64,000 bases of DNA, taken from NCBI GenBank assembly GCA_030068145.1, contig JAPJBO010001031.1:1-64000 (forward strand), in the 5' to 3' direction. Numbering within the stretch: position 1 is the first letter of the stretch; each line of letters opens with the position of its first letter. The notes beneath the pieces were generated by a model. The model did not search any database. It saw only the letters and a program-made list of their open reading frames with translations, and had not been told where the DNA came from. This DNA is from Diplonema papillatum. Taxonomy: Eukaryota; Euglenozoa; Diplonemea; Diplonemida; Diplonemidae. The position numbers were made by a program, and so were the translations under genes. Of this stretch, positions 18,066 to 28,870 are shown piece after piece.

Positions 18066-19058
18066 ATGGCGGCACAAGCGTTCGACCCGAGCCACGTCGA
18101 CTGGAACAGCATTCCGGTACCAGAGCTGAATGAAGGACCTCCGGCTGCGCCGCTTAGCTCATGCGTTTTCCCGTCGTGCATGACTGTCCATGCGACCAAC
18201 ACCCTCCTATGCCACACATGCGGAGGCAACACGACGAGGACATGCATTAGAAGCAAGCTGGGATCGCTCCATGCTCCCACGTTCCTGGAGAACGCGGGGT
18301 GTCCAGGTTGGGTATGCCCTTACTGCGCATGGGAGATCGAAAACCGGGTCTCTAGGGAACCGACTCCAGAAGACGTGCGCGAATGGTTAGACGACGAGGA
18401 CGAAGGCGACGATGACGAGGACGGCGACGACGGTGAGCAGCCCGGTGACTCACGCGGGACGGACGTTGTACGGGCATTGCATTCCCTCAGGGAGGCGGTC
18501 GAAGCGCTGACAAAGCGGGTGGACGGTTTGGAAAAAAGGCAGACGACAGCCGAGGAGCCCCTGCCGACGGGTTTCTCGGGCTACTGTGTCGCAACATGGG
18601 GCGACGCCTTGAACTCGAGGGGAGGTCGAAACCAGATCCGCACCGCGCTTGGCCGCGTGTTTAGGGAAGCGAGCCTCCCTCCGAACGTCGAGGATGCGCC
18701 GGACTGGTGTATAGCCCTCAGTGCGGCGTTCGAGACCCTTGATCACACATTCGCTTTAATCACGGATAATAAACCTGGCGTCGAACACCTGCGAGCCCTT
18801 CACCACGCGGTCACCAACCTCGCAGCGAACTCCCTGTTTAGGACGTCGCAGGCTAGGGCCCGATTCCAAACAGCCGCGAGGGCAATCCAACCGGATAAGT
18901 TTTCCCTCGTAGTGTTCAATAAGTACTACACGGACGCCCGTTTGCTCGAGCACGCACAGAAGGGAGGAAAAGGGGGCCGCAACCCCAGATACGAGCCCTA
19001 CAATCCCAGGACGTCGGGAAAGGGGAGCGGGGCCGGAAGGAAGGCAGGAGCGAAGTGA
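18066..19058 (+). CDS. Gag-like ORF of the YR element
   Basis: This is a 330-codon ORF from the ATG at 18066 (MAAQAFDPSHVDW). The upstream GTG at 18018 is in frame but has no support. A Cys/His cluster lies near 18160-18330 (CVFPSC, CHTCG, CPYC), followed by a run of Asp/Glu (about 18390-18440) and a possible coiled coil (LHSLREAVEALTKRVDGLEK). The C-terminus is basic and Gly-rich. Position and composition suit a nucleic-acid-binding gag protein, but I do not recognise the family. The next ORF starts 87 nt downstream. Confidence 0.65.
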   Translation: MAAQAFDPSHVDWNSIPVPELNEGPPAAPLSSCVFPSCMTVHATNTLLCHTCGGNTTRTCIRSKLGSLHAPTFLENAGCPGWVCPYCAWEIENRVSREPTPEDVREWLDDEDEGDDDEDGDDGEQPGDSRGTDVVRALHSLREAVEALTKRVDGLEKRQTTAEEPLPTGFSGYCVATWGDALNSRGGRNQIRTALGRVFREASLPPNVEDAPDWCIALSAAFETLDHTFALITDNKPGVEHLRALHHAVTNLAANSLFRTSQARARFQTAARAIQPDKFSLVVFNKYYTDARLLEHAQKGGKGGRNPRYEPYNPRTSGKGSGAGRKAGAK

Positions 19059-19145
19059 CTGCAAGCATCCCCTCGAGCGTTCCCGTTTTACAGAACACAA
19101 AAGACGAGAGCGAAAAAGACGCGCCGGGGAAGGCCTCCGAAGGAA

Positions 19146-20039
19146 ATGCCTTTTTTGGAGAGAAAGAAGCGCCAGGCTATCGTAAAAGAGGCTCAAAGGG
19201 CTCTAAAACACGCGCTGTCGGGGAGTTACTGGAGTACCCTCCAACGGACTCACGAGAGGTTCCAGGCATTCAAGCTGGAATGGCAACGTGCGGAGGGCCC
19301 AGTGAGCGACGAGGAGGCGATCGTTCTGTGGATCTCCTTCCTCAGAAAAGAAGGATTGTCAACGCCGTCGGCGTTACAATACCTAAACAACGTCGTGATG
19401 GCCCTTCGGCGTTTCGAAAACGTGACCCCCCACCTACAAATAATGGGGGACTTCCGACGGTCGTTGAAGCGCGAGGGGGCTCTGAAGTCGGCGAAACAGG
19501 CGCTGCCGGTAACAAAGCAGCAAGCGTGGGAGATGATCCACGCAGCGGAGGACGCATGGGTGAGTATCGCGTTGGCGTTCATGTGGTGCGGGGCGGCAAG
19601 AGCGAGCGACGTAATACGGTTGAAGACGAAAAACGTGCGTATTTTGGAGGGGGGGAGACCGGTCTCAGTGCTATGGGAGGTCACAAAGTCCGACCCCTAC
19701 GGGCTAGGCAGGGTGACAGGAGTCCATTTGGACCCGGAGACCAAATCGAGGCTAAAAGCCGTGTTAACGCGGAGAGAACGGCAGGGACAAGAAAATTTGT
19801 TCCCGGCACACATCTCCTATCGGAAACTGGCCTCCTCCATAAAGCTGAGACACCCGGGCCTCACCCCTCACTCTTTCAGAAGGGGGGCAGTGTACGAGTT
19901 GACGGACCAAGGTCGGACCCTGGGAGAAATTGCTTTGCTGACGCGGCACGCGTCGGCAGAAGCGGTACTTCGATACGCGCCGATGATGGATGTGGCCAGG
20001 GTGACGGAATCGGGGGTCCTGTTACGTCAGCTGCTGTGA
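19146..20039 (+). CDS. Tyrosine recombinase of the YR element
   Basis: This ORF has 297 codons and an ATG start. The catalytic residues of the tyrosine recombinase family are present in order: Arg in CGAARASDVIRL near 19590, H-x-x-R in TPHSFRRGA near 19870, the second His in LLTRHAS near 19940, and the Tyr in VLRYAP near 19975. The N-terminal half resembles a SAM-like core-binding domain (LWISFLRKEGLSTPSALQYL). It would integrate the circular cDNA by site-specific recombination instead of an integrase. It looks intact. The frame differs from both neighbours. Confidence 0.9.
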   Translation: MPFLERKKRQAIVKEAQRALKHALSGSYWSTLQRTHERFQAFKLEWQRAEGPVSDEEAIVLWISFLRKEGLSTPSALQYLNNVVMALRRFENVTPHLQIMGDFRRSLKREGALKSAKQALPVTKQQAWEMIHAAEDAWVSIALAFMWCGAARASDVIRLKTKNVRILEGGRPVSVLWEVTKSDPYGLGRVTGVHLDPETKSRLKAVLTRRERQGQENLFPAHISYRKLASSIKLRHPGLTPHSFRRGAVYELTDQGRTLGEIALLTRHASAEAVLRYAPMMDVARVTESGVLLRQLL

Positions 20040-20074
20040 AGGTTCTGGCGCGCCGCACATTCCCCAGTAAGCGC

Positions 20075-21440
20075 ATGACAACATGTTTGGACGTCAACCG
20101 ATATGGAAACGACGGAGTCGAGATGCAACCGGGGCTGGATGGGTTGTACGACGCCGAACTGCGCGTCCCCATGTGGAAGCAGACCGTGAGCAGTCCGCAA
20201 AGAACGAGCGTTTCAACAGGAGACGCTCTTGCATCGATTACGCCGTCCCGTATCAAATTGTCAGAGCTGAAAAAACTGGACGTGAACGGCGAGTTGGTGG
20301 GCGTGATGGAATTCATCACCGACCCAAATTTCTTCCGAGATGCTGTAAGAGCTGTGGGAGGTTTCGGAACGCGAGACAGCCCAATATCGCGTCATATGGA
20401 CCGTCACGTTGAAGATCTCTTGAAATGTGGGGTCATCGAAGCCTACCCGGAAGGAGAAAAAGCTCGCGTGGTCATGCCAGCGCACACAGTTCCAAAGCGC
20501 TCGGGGGGGCTACGTTTTGTATGCGACGGGAGGCGACTAAACGCCATGATGGCAAGACCGCCGGATATGCGGCTGCCGCTCATCACAAGCGTAGTCCAGA
20601 GAGTGGCGAACGAGAACTGGGCGGTGCTGGCGGATGCTACTTCTTTTTTCTATCAGTTCCCGGTGCATCCAGAAATACGAGACTACTTTGGAATAAATGT
20701 CTCCGGGGCGCGAGGATCTTTCCGTAAAATGCGGCTAAAAGTGCTGTGCATGGGATGGTCACATGCCCCGGCGATCGCACACCGCAGTGCACGAGTGCTG
20801 CTACCCCCAGAAGAAGGGGAAACATGGGTCGACAACTTCGTGGTTGTGGGAGATACTCAGGAACATGTAGTCAAGAAATATGAGATTTTCCGAAAGAGAT
20901 GCGATTCTGCGAATGTAGTTCTAAATAGAGGTGAATCGTATGGCGATCCGCTCCAAGTTTTCTCGTTGTTCGGAGTACAGTTTGACTTGAACTGCCACCG
21001 ATACCGCATGGACCCAAAATGGGTGGAAAAGTTACAAAAAAGAGAGGATCTCGCGCGTACTTTAAACGGTTCCGCCACACCCAGGGACGTATATGGATGT
21101 CTGGGAAACGTGGTGTGGCAGTCGTACATCATGAATTGCCCGATGTGTTTCCTGCCGGCCACGCTCTCTTTTATCCGTAGGTTGGCATCTGCTACTCTGA
21201 AAGAAGTGGGAAGCTGGGACATCCCAGGCCCTGTACCTCCTTCTGTGTCGAGTGAGCTAAAGGAAAGGTTGCACCTGATCGAGGAAAACGAGTGGGAATC
21301 CTCAGTTCTACGCACAACTAGAACAGTGTGGAGCGACGCGTCGTCTACGGCGTGGGGAGCTATTGCAGAAGCGGAGCCAAAAGAAGTAGCCGCTTGCGAT
21401 GCTTTTGAGGGCGCAGATGCCGAAAGACACATATATTTGA
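20075..21440 (+). pseudogene. RT-RNase H of the YR element, cut inside RNase H
   Basis: The frame is taken from ATG 20075, just past the recombinase stop; it is open further upstream without support. The RT shows VPKRSGGLRFVCDGRRLN, the first catalytic Asp in VLADATSFFYQF (near 20630), LCMGWSHAPAIAHRSA, and WVDNFVVVG at about 20825-20851. The usual second Asp of the x-D-D box is Asn here. RNase H begins with TVWSDASSTAWGA near 21325. At 21441 L' copy A begins in the same frame, producing a fused reading frame to 23320. The rest of the RNase H domain is not found. Confidence 0.8.
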
Positions 21441-23320
21441 GGCTGCTCGGCCTAACCATCGACCGCGAGCTTACCTTCCACCCCCACCTCCGCCGGGTCA
21501 TCGAGGTGTTCTCTCTGAGACTCAACTTCCTCCGGCACCTGGCCGGCAAGGACTACTGCTTCAACGGCACGATCCTCCGCACCCTCTATCTCACATACGT
21601 GCTCCCCACTTTCACGTACGCGCTCGGCATTTACGGACCGTACATCCTCTTCGCAGCCGGCCTTCTTGCAACACTCGGACGCCTCCATCGCCGTGCACTC
21701 GCCCTCATCCTGGGCTGCCGTAAAGGCATCTCCGATTTTGCCGCTCAACAAGAGTCCGGCATCCTCCCAATCCGGTCCCTTGTTGAATACAAGATCGCGG
21801 CCCTCCGGGAGAGGCTGCGGCACAACAGGGCCCTTTGGACGCGCGAACTATCACTCGATACGCGACTGAAGACGACGTACGACCGGGTCACAGTCAAGGC
21901 GGGCACAGACCAGTGTATCCGGCAGGCTCGTATTCCCAACCGTTTCGCCCCGTGGACTCCATGCCCCGGCGTCACGATCAACACCGCCCTGAAGGTGCGC
22001 AAGAATGCTGGCGCTGCTGAGAAGAAGCGAGCCGCAGAGGTACAACTCGCGACGCTCCCGCACCCACACTGCACCGCCTGGTCGGACGGCTCTGTTGTGA
22101 GCGGCAACCCTCCGCCGCCCTCCATTTGCGACGCCAACGCCAGTGCCACCCTTCGTTCGTGGTTACGCAGCACCAACGACCGGTCTACCTGGGGTGGCTC
22201 CGGCTTGTACATTGAACTGGAGCCTTCGGTTCCCATAAAGGCAGACCACGGCCTGGGTCAGCACCTGACCACTACTACGGACAACTGCCGCACTGTCGAA
22301 GCCGGATTCCCGGCCGGTCGTCACCCGCACAGCTACCGCGCCGAGGAGATGGCTCTCGTCATCTGCGTGAACGTCCTCAAGCGCCTGCTCCCTCCGACCA
22401 CCACGCCCCTCAACATCCTCATCATCAGTGATTCGCAGTCGCTCCTGCAAACGCTGAGCCACGGCCCGCTCTGCCAGACGCAACCCGGGCCAATCCACAT
22501 CTGGCAATCGCTGGCCGAACTCGAAGCGCGGGGCTACACCATCACCCTGCAGTTCGTTTTTGGCCATTGCGGTCTTGCCGGCAACGAGAGGGCTGACGGA
22601 ATCGCCAGACGGGCCGCTGAGACGTACATGCGGGAAGCGGTTGCGGCTATGGCGAGGAACCTCCCCCTCCCTTATGCGCCTAAAGTCTGCACCACGACCG
22701 TTAACGCCCGCCACCGTGCCGTCCTGTGGATGGAGAGCAGCGAAGCTGGAGCTCGGGAAGCCGTGAGTAGAGCCGCCCGCCTACAAAACCCGTCGTCTTT
22801 CTCGAGGTTGGTTTTCGGCCGCCGCATCCCACGACCCAAGCACCTCACACCGCGGGCCGAAAGGGAAGTGCGGCAAATTCGCACCGGCCACCACCACCTC
22901 GTGATGACGATGTATGCTACCAACTGGCCAACCCTCACGAGAGCAGACCGCAGGGAACCGCACCTCCCCTGTCCCATGTGCGGCACGAGGTCGCTGGCCC
23001 CGCTCGTTCACCTCTTCATCGGCTGTGACGCCCCCGCTGCTCAGACCTCTCGGCTAGAAATGAAGAACGGCCTCGAGGTCAGGAATCGTCTCGGTAGGAG
23101 GTCGCCGCCCGTGGACGCCATGGAGTTCCTCTGGGCCGTCCTGTTCGTGTTCCCGGAGCTCGCTCTCGCCTATCTGCAGGGGAGCGGCGCTCTCCCGAAG
23201 TACACCATCCTCGCCGATGAGACGGCCAGTTCGCATCCCGCCACTGCAGCCGTCGACCACCCACGCACCTCCGAAGTCTCCTCGCGGTCCGCCGACTCAG
23301 AGGATGCCGTACCTCTATAA
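21441..23320 (+). CDS. L' ORF: RNase H and CCHC
   Basis: This is an open frame of about 625 codons starting at RLLGLTIDRELTFHPH, the point just after the RT in LINEs such as E2. RNase H shows WSDGS near 22079, SYRAEEM near 22333, ISDSQSL near 22425 and FGHCGLAGNERAD near 22560. The knuckle CPMCG...HLFIGC is near 22972-23030. It has no ATG at the start equivalent to that of L; expression alone would need an internal ATG or the upstream YR frame. No internal stop or frameshift is seen. Confidence 0.8.
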
Positions 23321-24095
23321 GCGATCGTACGGAGATTCGAAGCAGGGGTCGCCCCCCTTCCAAGAAGTCCTCGACGCTGCTGTTAGCATCGCGCTCGGCC
23401 CTCGGCCACCGCTAACGTAACTTGGCTAGATCTTCGAGAAGAAGAAACAGAACCCCGATACTTTGCAGTGTAGTTGTGTTTCGGCACCCGGTCTTTACTT
23501 CGGTAAAGCCCTACGGGAATAAGCCTGATCATCCACATTGTGAACCACAAGAAGTACTGCTACGGAGCCGGACCCGTCCCCTATTTTGAACTGTATTTGA
23601 GCACCGTCGCGACATCATTGAACATACGTTATTGTACCATAACCGTGCTTACTGCACGAGCTCCCAACGTCATGTGGCCCGCGAAACTGCGGCCTCACTT
23701 CGGGTCTTCCCCCTTGCGGGCATGCGGAAGGTTCATGCCCAAGTCCAACCCTCTCGGAGTTGGACCATTATACGAGCCAACGTCGCGATGCTTCCCGGCC
23801 GACAAATAGGCCAGAAGGGGCGAAGTCACGCCTTATGTGTCACCCAACGTCTCGAGGCCTTGCGCCCGCAACGGGTCTTCCACCAGGCCTCACTCGATCG
23901 CCACCTGGCAGATCGAGTGAAAGGCTCAAAAACTGGACACCCACTCACTTATCCTTGTTCCATAGTCCATCCCTATCTCTCTTACCTGTGTCTTGTGTCT
24001 CTGTGGCCTGCCTTCCGGCGCGAATAGGCCTGTACCGCCTAACCCGAAAACTCGACGTGCTCTCCCGAGCGCGTAAAGAAAGTGGTGCCTCTTGC

Positions 24096-24123
<28 letters not shown>
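21441..24123 (+). mobile_element. L' copy A: RNase H-only LINE 3' half inside the YR element
   Basis: It matches L' copy B (43760-46414) with no indel over 2,655 bp; I saw only a few substitutions. It ends in GTGGTGCCTCTTGC and an A-run at 24096-24123. Both copies start at the same base although their left flanks differ. The 3' hairpins AGGC/GCCT (24026-24040) and GTGCTC/GAGCGC (24057-24072) precede the tail. It interrupts the RNase H of the YR element. Confidence 0.88.
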
Positions 24124-24127
<4 letters not shown>

Positions 24128-24133
24128 TTTTTT
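24096..24133. repeat. A-run/T-run junction (A28, T10)
   Basis: The L' copy A tail abuts the J1 tail (minus strand). Confidence 0.9.
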
Positions 24134-24562
24134 CAATTCCGGACCAACTTGGCTACTGAAGCAACGAACGAACGGAGTCTCAGCTGGAAAGCTGGCGACC
24201 AGGTGGGAAACCAATCTAGACGAGTGAACGATAAATTGGAGGCTGGCCTGACTGAAGGGTAATTCCTTCTAGCAGTACTGGTGTACTGTGGGAGGTAGCA
24301 ACGGGTGGGGGGTGGGATGTCCTCTGTACATCTAGTCTATGGTTGGGGCTTCACAATTGCGGGTGTGTCATTTACTCTCTTTTGTGTACTGACGTTAGGC
24401 GGCCTTCATCTTATGTCTTTTGTAATCTTGTTGCTTGTTCAGCAAGGTCTTTACAGGGGGGCGGTGCTACACATTCTATTCTCGTCGTGGGGTAATTGTT
24501 AGGGTAGGTAGTCACAGGTGTGGCTCGTTCTGGCCGTATCTAGGGCAGGTGTGTTCGTTTAT

Positions 24563-27500
24563 CTACTCTTCTGCCGGGAACTCTTTCAGATCTCCGGTCT
24601 GTTGGAGAAATCTAACGAGGTTCGCACAGTTACCGGGGAGGAAAACATCACTCAATCTCTTGGGGGCTGGGTTGCAAAGGTGTGCCGATCGGGACGGGGC
24701 GATTACTGGGCAAGACATGAGGATGTGGTACAGTACGTTATTTTTGACGGGTGCACCACAGTGCCAGCATTCGGACTTCAGCAAGTGTTCTTTTTTGTTG
24801 GCGTCTGTACAGAGAAAAGGCTTACTGAGCGGGGAGTGGCCCGTACGTAGCTGGAGAACAGCTACTTCTGCCATACGCGAGAGTGTTGTGGGTAGTTTGG
24901 CTGGCAGAGATGCCGCTGTCGCTACAAAGTAGTAATTCTGCTCTCGATTGGAGATGTAGCGTTGTTTGACGAACTCGTTGATACGAGCTCGGGAGGATTG
25001 GAAATCTAGGGGGGTTCTAGGAATTGGGTGTGAAGCTGGAGTCACGATCTTGGTCATGTGCTTAGCGACCGTGTCGGCGTACTCGTTGCCCTCTACTCCA
25101 CAGTGTCCTGGGACGTATTGGACGTCTATTTTGGCCTTTGTTGCAAATGCTATTTGATTGAATTGTTTGCGAATACTACATGCAACAAGATCAGAGAGTG
25201 CGTGTGTGCCCTTACTGAGCTCCGTGAGGACTGATTGTGAGTCAGAGAGAACTACAATTCTCGGTTGTTGTGCGTTGGCCGTCAAGTGGAGCAGCGCATG
25301 GGAAGCAATGAGAAGGGCGATCATCTCAGCTCTGCAAGTAGTGGCATAAGCACCACCATCCGCTCCTATCGCTATCTCGGTGGGTGATCTCCTCCATACA
25401 AGGAGGCGGATGCTTCCGAGAACTATCCTTGGGAGCGTTTTCAACTTTTCGACGCACAGCAGGTCAGGGTTCGAAACTCTGATGTAACAGGAGCAACCGG
25501 TCCGGTCTTTGCCGGTTGATTTGGAGCCGTCTGTATAGGCTTCAAAATCTGCCCGGCCCAGTTCTGCCAGCCTGATCAGGGTTAGACGCTTGTTCTCTGA
25601 CTTCGACTTTTTTTTTGCTACGCCGTGTATGGCTGTATGAAAAGAGGCAAAAGGAGAGTCAACATAGTCATGATCGACTGGGCGGCAGCGCAAATCCTGT
25701 CGTGCGACGTCGAGTAGTCCTGCGTCGGCTATGAGCTCGATGGCGGCGGTCTTGTACGATGGGGATGTGGTGATGATCGACTTGCAGATGTTGTGGGCGC
25801 TGGTGCCAGGTTGCCGGATGAGCCTTTCGTAGAGGATTGCTCTGAGCTTCGAGAAGCAGAGTTCGAGCGGAAGAGTGCCGGTTTCGAGATGTAGAGCTTG
25901 TAGAGGCGTGGATTGCGGAAGCCCTGAGATGAGACGAAGTGCTCTATTCTGATCACGAGCGAGGGCCTGTATCGTATCCGGACTGAGCGAAGCACTGTAT
26001 ACGGCAGCACCATAGTTGAGGACGGGAAGGACGTATGAAAGATAAACCGGTCGCAGTATATGCAATTGAGAGCTTCTCATGGCCGACGACAGCAGGCGCA
26101 GTACCGAGAGCCTTGCGTTGAAGCGCTGACGTATCTTCGTCGCATGTACCTCGAAGCTAAGGAAGCTGTCGAAGGTGACGCCGAGGAAGCGCGCGGAAGT
26201 CACGTTCGGAATGCAGGCGCAGGTGGTGAAGAGCACTTTGTCAAAGGATCGAATACATGACATCAGGTGGGAGTAGTTGGAGATGCCTAAGCCATTGCAC
26301 TCGACTATTTTACGGCCGTCCAGGGTTAACAGCTGCTGGTCGCGTGTACGAGTCGCCTTGTCGGTGAGGTCGAACAACAGGTTGGTGCCATCAAATAAGT
26401 CGGTTGGAACGAGATTGAGACTCTTTAGCTTGTCCTTGTCGACTATTGTGTCGCGGGAGGAGGACGGGAAGAAGACGGTGACGTTCTCGATGTTCGTTTC
26501 CGCGTGCGATGGGATGTACATCAGCTTCGTCTTCTCGAAGGAAATGTTCAGGACAAATCGTTTGGCCCACTTGTCGATAGCGTCAACAACCGCTTGTGTT
26601 TTCACTTTTAGCTCCGATAGGTTTAGATGACTCAGAACGACTGCCAGATCATCGGCAAATAATGAAAGCGTGATGCCCGGGAACAGCATTTCGAGTTCGA
26701 GAGCGAGGGAGTCAATGTAGCACAAGAACAGTGCTGGGGCGAGGACAGTCCCCTGTGGAACCCCTTTCTCGAAGTCGTAATACTTCCCCAGCCTGTCGTT
26801 GACCTTGACCGCTGCGCGCCGCTTGCGAAGAAACTCGCAGATCCAACGTAACATGCGACCGCAGACACCTTTTTTCCGAAGTTCTCCCGTGAGAATGCTT
26901 TTGACGACCCTATCAAAGGCCTTGGTGATGTCAAAGAGCAGGAGAACAGAGCGCTTGCCGTTGTCTTTGGCCGCCTGCAGAGAGAGCTGCACGGCTGAGA
27001 TCTGTTCCTCTGCTGATCTACCCTTCTGGAAGCCCGCTTGTGCCGGGTGTAGTCTTCCTTCCAACAGGTTCGACAGACGGTTGTTGACGAGGCGTTCCAG
27101 TAGTTTCGCGATACAACTGGTCAGTGCAATCGGGCGGTAGGCGTCAAGTTGATCTGCACTTTTCCCCGGCTTCAGGAGCATCATCATGTGCGCATCGCGC
27201 CAGACCGCAGGTACCACCCCATTTTCGTATGAGAGGTTGAAGAGGCGCAGGAGGGTGGAACGCGTAGGCTGGCTTAGGTTTTGCAACATGACATTATTGA
27301 TACCATCAGGCCCGCAGCTGGTAGTTGGATCAAGAGCAGAGATGCATCTATCTAGCTCATGCATGGTGAATGGTTTGTCGTGGGTGCGGTGAGATGAGGA
27401 GTCAACGAGACGAGGGGTTGGCGCACCAGAACACACGCTAGCTAGATGATTCCCCATCGCGTTCGCTTTGCGGGCATCGTCGAATTCCAATGTACCGTTG

Positions 27501-28866
27501 ACGTATAAGGGCGGTATGTGTAGGTCGGTCGTACGACCGTCCAGGCGTTTTATAGCGGTGAACGCCTGCTTGGTATTTGAAAGCCGCGACAGATGCTTGG
27601 TCGAACGCTCCAGCGTAGCCCTTTTGGAATCAGAAATCAGCATGTTAATCCTACTCTGAGTCGCAGCAATGGAGGCCTCTGTCTCACTCGTGCACAAGTT
27701 CACGTTCTTCAGCTCAGCTAAGCGGATCCTGAGGCGGTCTCGCAAGGCAATAGCATCCTCTATCTCTGGGTTGAACCAGGGCTTACCTCGCCTCTTGCTT
27801 TCCAGTGGGACGCATTTGTTTCTAGCGGACCTCATGGCGTGGGCGAAGGCGCGTGCCAGCTTGTTCGTGTCGTGGACGTTGGATAAGTGAAGCTGCAGGT
27901 GGTCGAGCTGGCTAGTGAAGTCTTCCCATTTCGCCTTCGCCCAGTCGAACGACCTTGCTTTCCCACCAGCCGTGGAATGAGCATAAGTGAGGGAGGCCAG
28001 CATTGGTGCGTGATCTGACCCGCCAGTGTCAAGAGTCCTCCACCCTGATTCAAGTTGAGCAGGAACAAGGAAGATATCAGGTGACGTTTTTGAACAGGGC
28101 CGAGTATGAACATCGGGATCGTTGAGACAGACGAGGTCAGAGCACAAGATCCATTCTGCGAATTTGCGGCTCTTCACGTCTCGTTCGTCAGCACCGTTCT
28201 CCCACATCGGGTGATGAAAGTTGAAGTCCCCCGCTATAATAGCATTGGCGGTCGGAAGTAGTGCTGCGTTGAACTGGTCAGTCCGAGTCTCCCCCGCGTT
28301 GCGATGCACTATAGGCGGTCGGTAGATGTTGATTAGAAGTAGAGGGGTGTTGTTCGATAGGGTGACTTCGATATCGAGCCTCTCGGTTGGGTCGGTTGGG
28401 CTTGAAAGTGCAACGTCCGTCTTTCGTGAGTAGACGATGCCGTCGCGGATCAACGTCAGCAGACCACCAGAGGCTATGGCGGAAGGCGTGTGTGAGTTTC
28501 TCGGTACTGATCTCTCTCGCCATTCGGTACGGTACCCAGGCACAATAATCGGGTCGGAGGGCCGCACGAACACTTCTTGAAGCAATGCGACATCCACGTT
28601 GTATTTCGCGAGAATGAACAAGATGTAACGCATTCGAACCTTCCAGCTGTGGCAGTTGAACGAGAGGACACGCAGCGTTCCGTCACGATGAGGGCCCGGG
28701 TTAGGATGGATGTCCCCGCAGGTGGTCAGGAGGCGTCCGTGGGGTGAAGAGCGTCGAGGGCGTGCAGCGAGTCTGGTTAAGGCACACAGCGAGGAGGGTG
28801 CAGAACTGCTTGGGGTTGGTTGTGGAGGTTGGCCGCTGAGATCTGGTTTCGGACGTGGGCTTGAAT
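24563..28866 (-). CDS. J1 ORF2: AP endonuclease, RT, RNase H, CCHC
   Basis: The first ATG (28633) lies inside the endonuclease, after LRVLSFNCHSWKVR. The open frame runs upstream through GDIHPNPGP to at least 28866, so the true start is further 5'. AP endonuclease: VALLQE, INIYRPP, IAGDFNFHHP, GGSDHAP. RT: YRPIALTS, FDITKAFDRV, GVPQGTVLAP and catalytic FADDLA. RNase H: YTDGSKS, TTCRAEMIAL, LSDSQSV and PGHCGVEGNEYAD. Knuckle: CWHCG...HILMSC. About 1,435 codons are open with no defect, so it may be active. J2 is a second, clearly diverged member of the lineage. Confidence 0.88.
28691..28717 (-). other. 2A-like motif GDIHPNPGP before the J1 endonuclease
   Basis: On the minus strand the frame reads LLTTC, GDIHPNPGP, then H, 12 codons before FNCHSW. 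It matches 2A except for His at the conserved Glu. Its position would separate an upstream product from the endonuclease-RT protein. Confidence 0.7.
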
Positions 28867-28870
28867 GTGG

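Larger units (their letters stand above)
16865..21440 (+). mobile_element. YR retrotransposon (gag, tyrosine recombinase, RT-RNase H), 3' end lost
   Basis: It consists of a leader with a 16-copy stem-loop array, then three ORFs: gag-like, tyrosine recombinase, and RT-RNase H. The RT ORF is cut inside RNase H by L' copy A at 21441. The set matches DIRS-order elements. The recombinase lies upstream of the RT; from memory this order resembles VIPER rather than DIRS or Ngaro, where the recombinase follows the RT. The left edge is uncertain (between 16865 and 16947), and terminal repeats could not be tested because the right end is missing from the window. Confidence 0.8.
24124..28870 (-). mobile_element. 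J1: near-complete LINE with AP endonuclease, RT, RNase H
   Basis: The T-run at 24124-24133 is the poly(A) tail, the 3'UTR covers 24134-24562, and an intact ORF2 follows. Upstream of ORF2 an open frame carries a 2A-like motif and what is probably the end of an ORF1-type region. It meets LINE E head to head near 28870. The RNase H after the RT and the C-terminal CCHC place it in the broad I/ingi-like group; I cannot name the clade. Confidence 0.85.
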
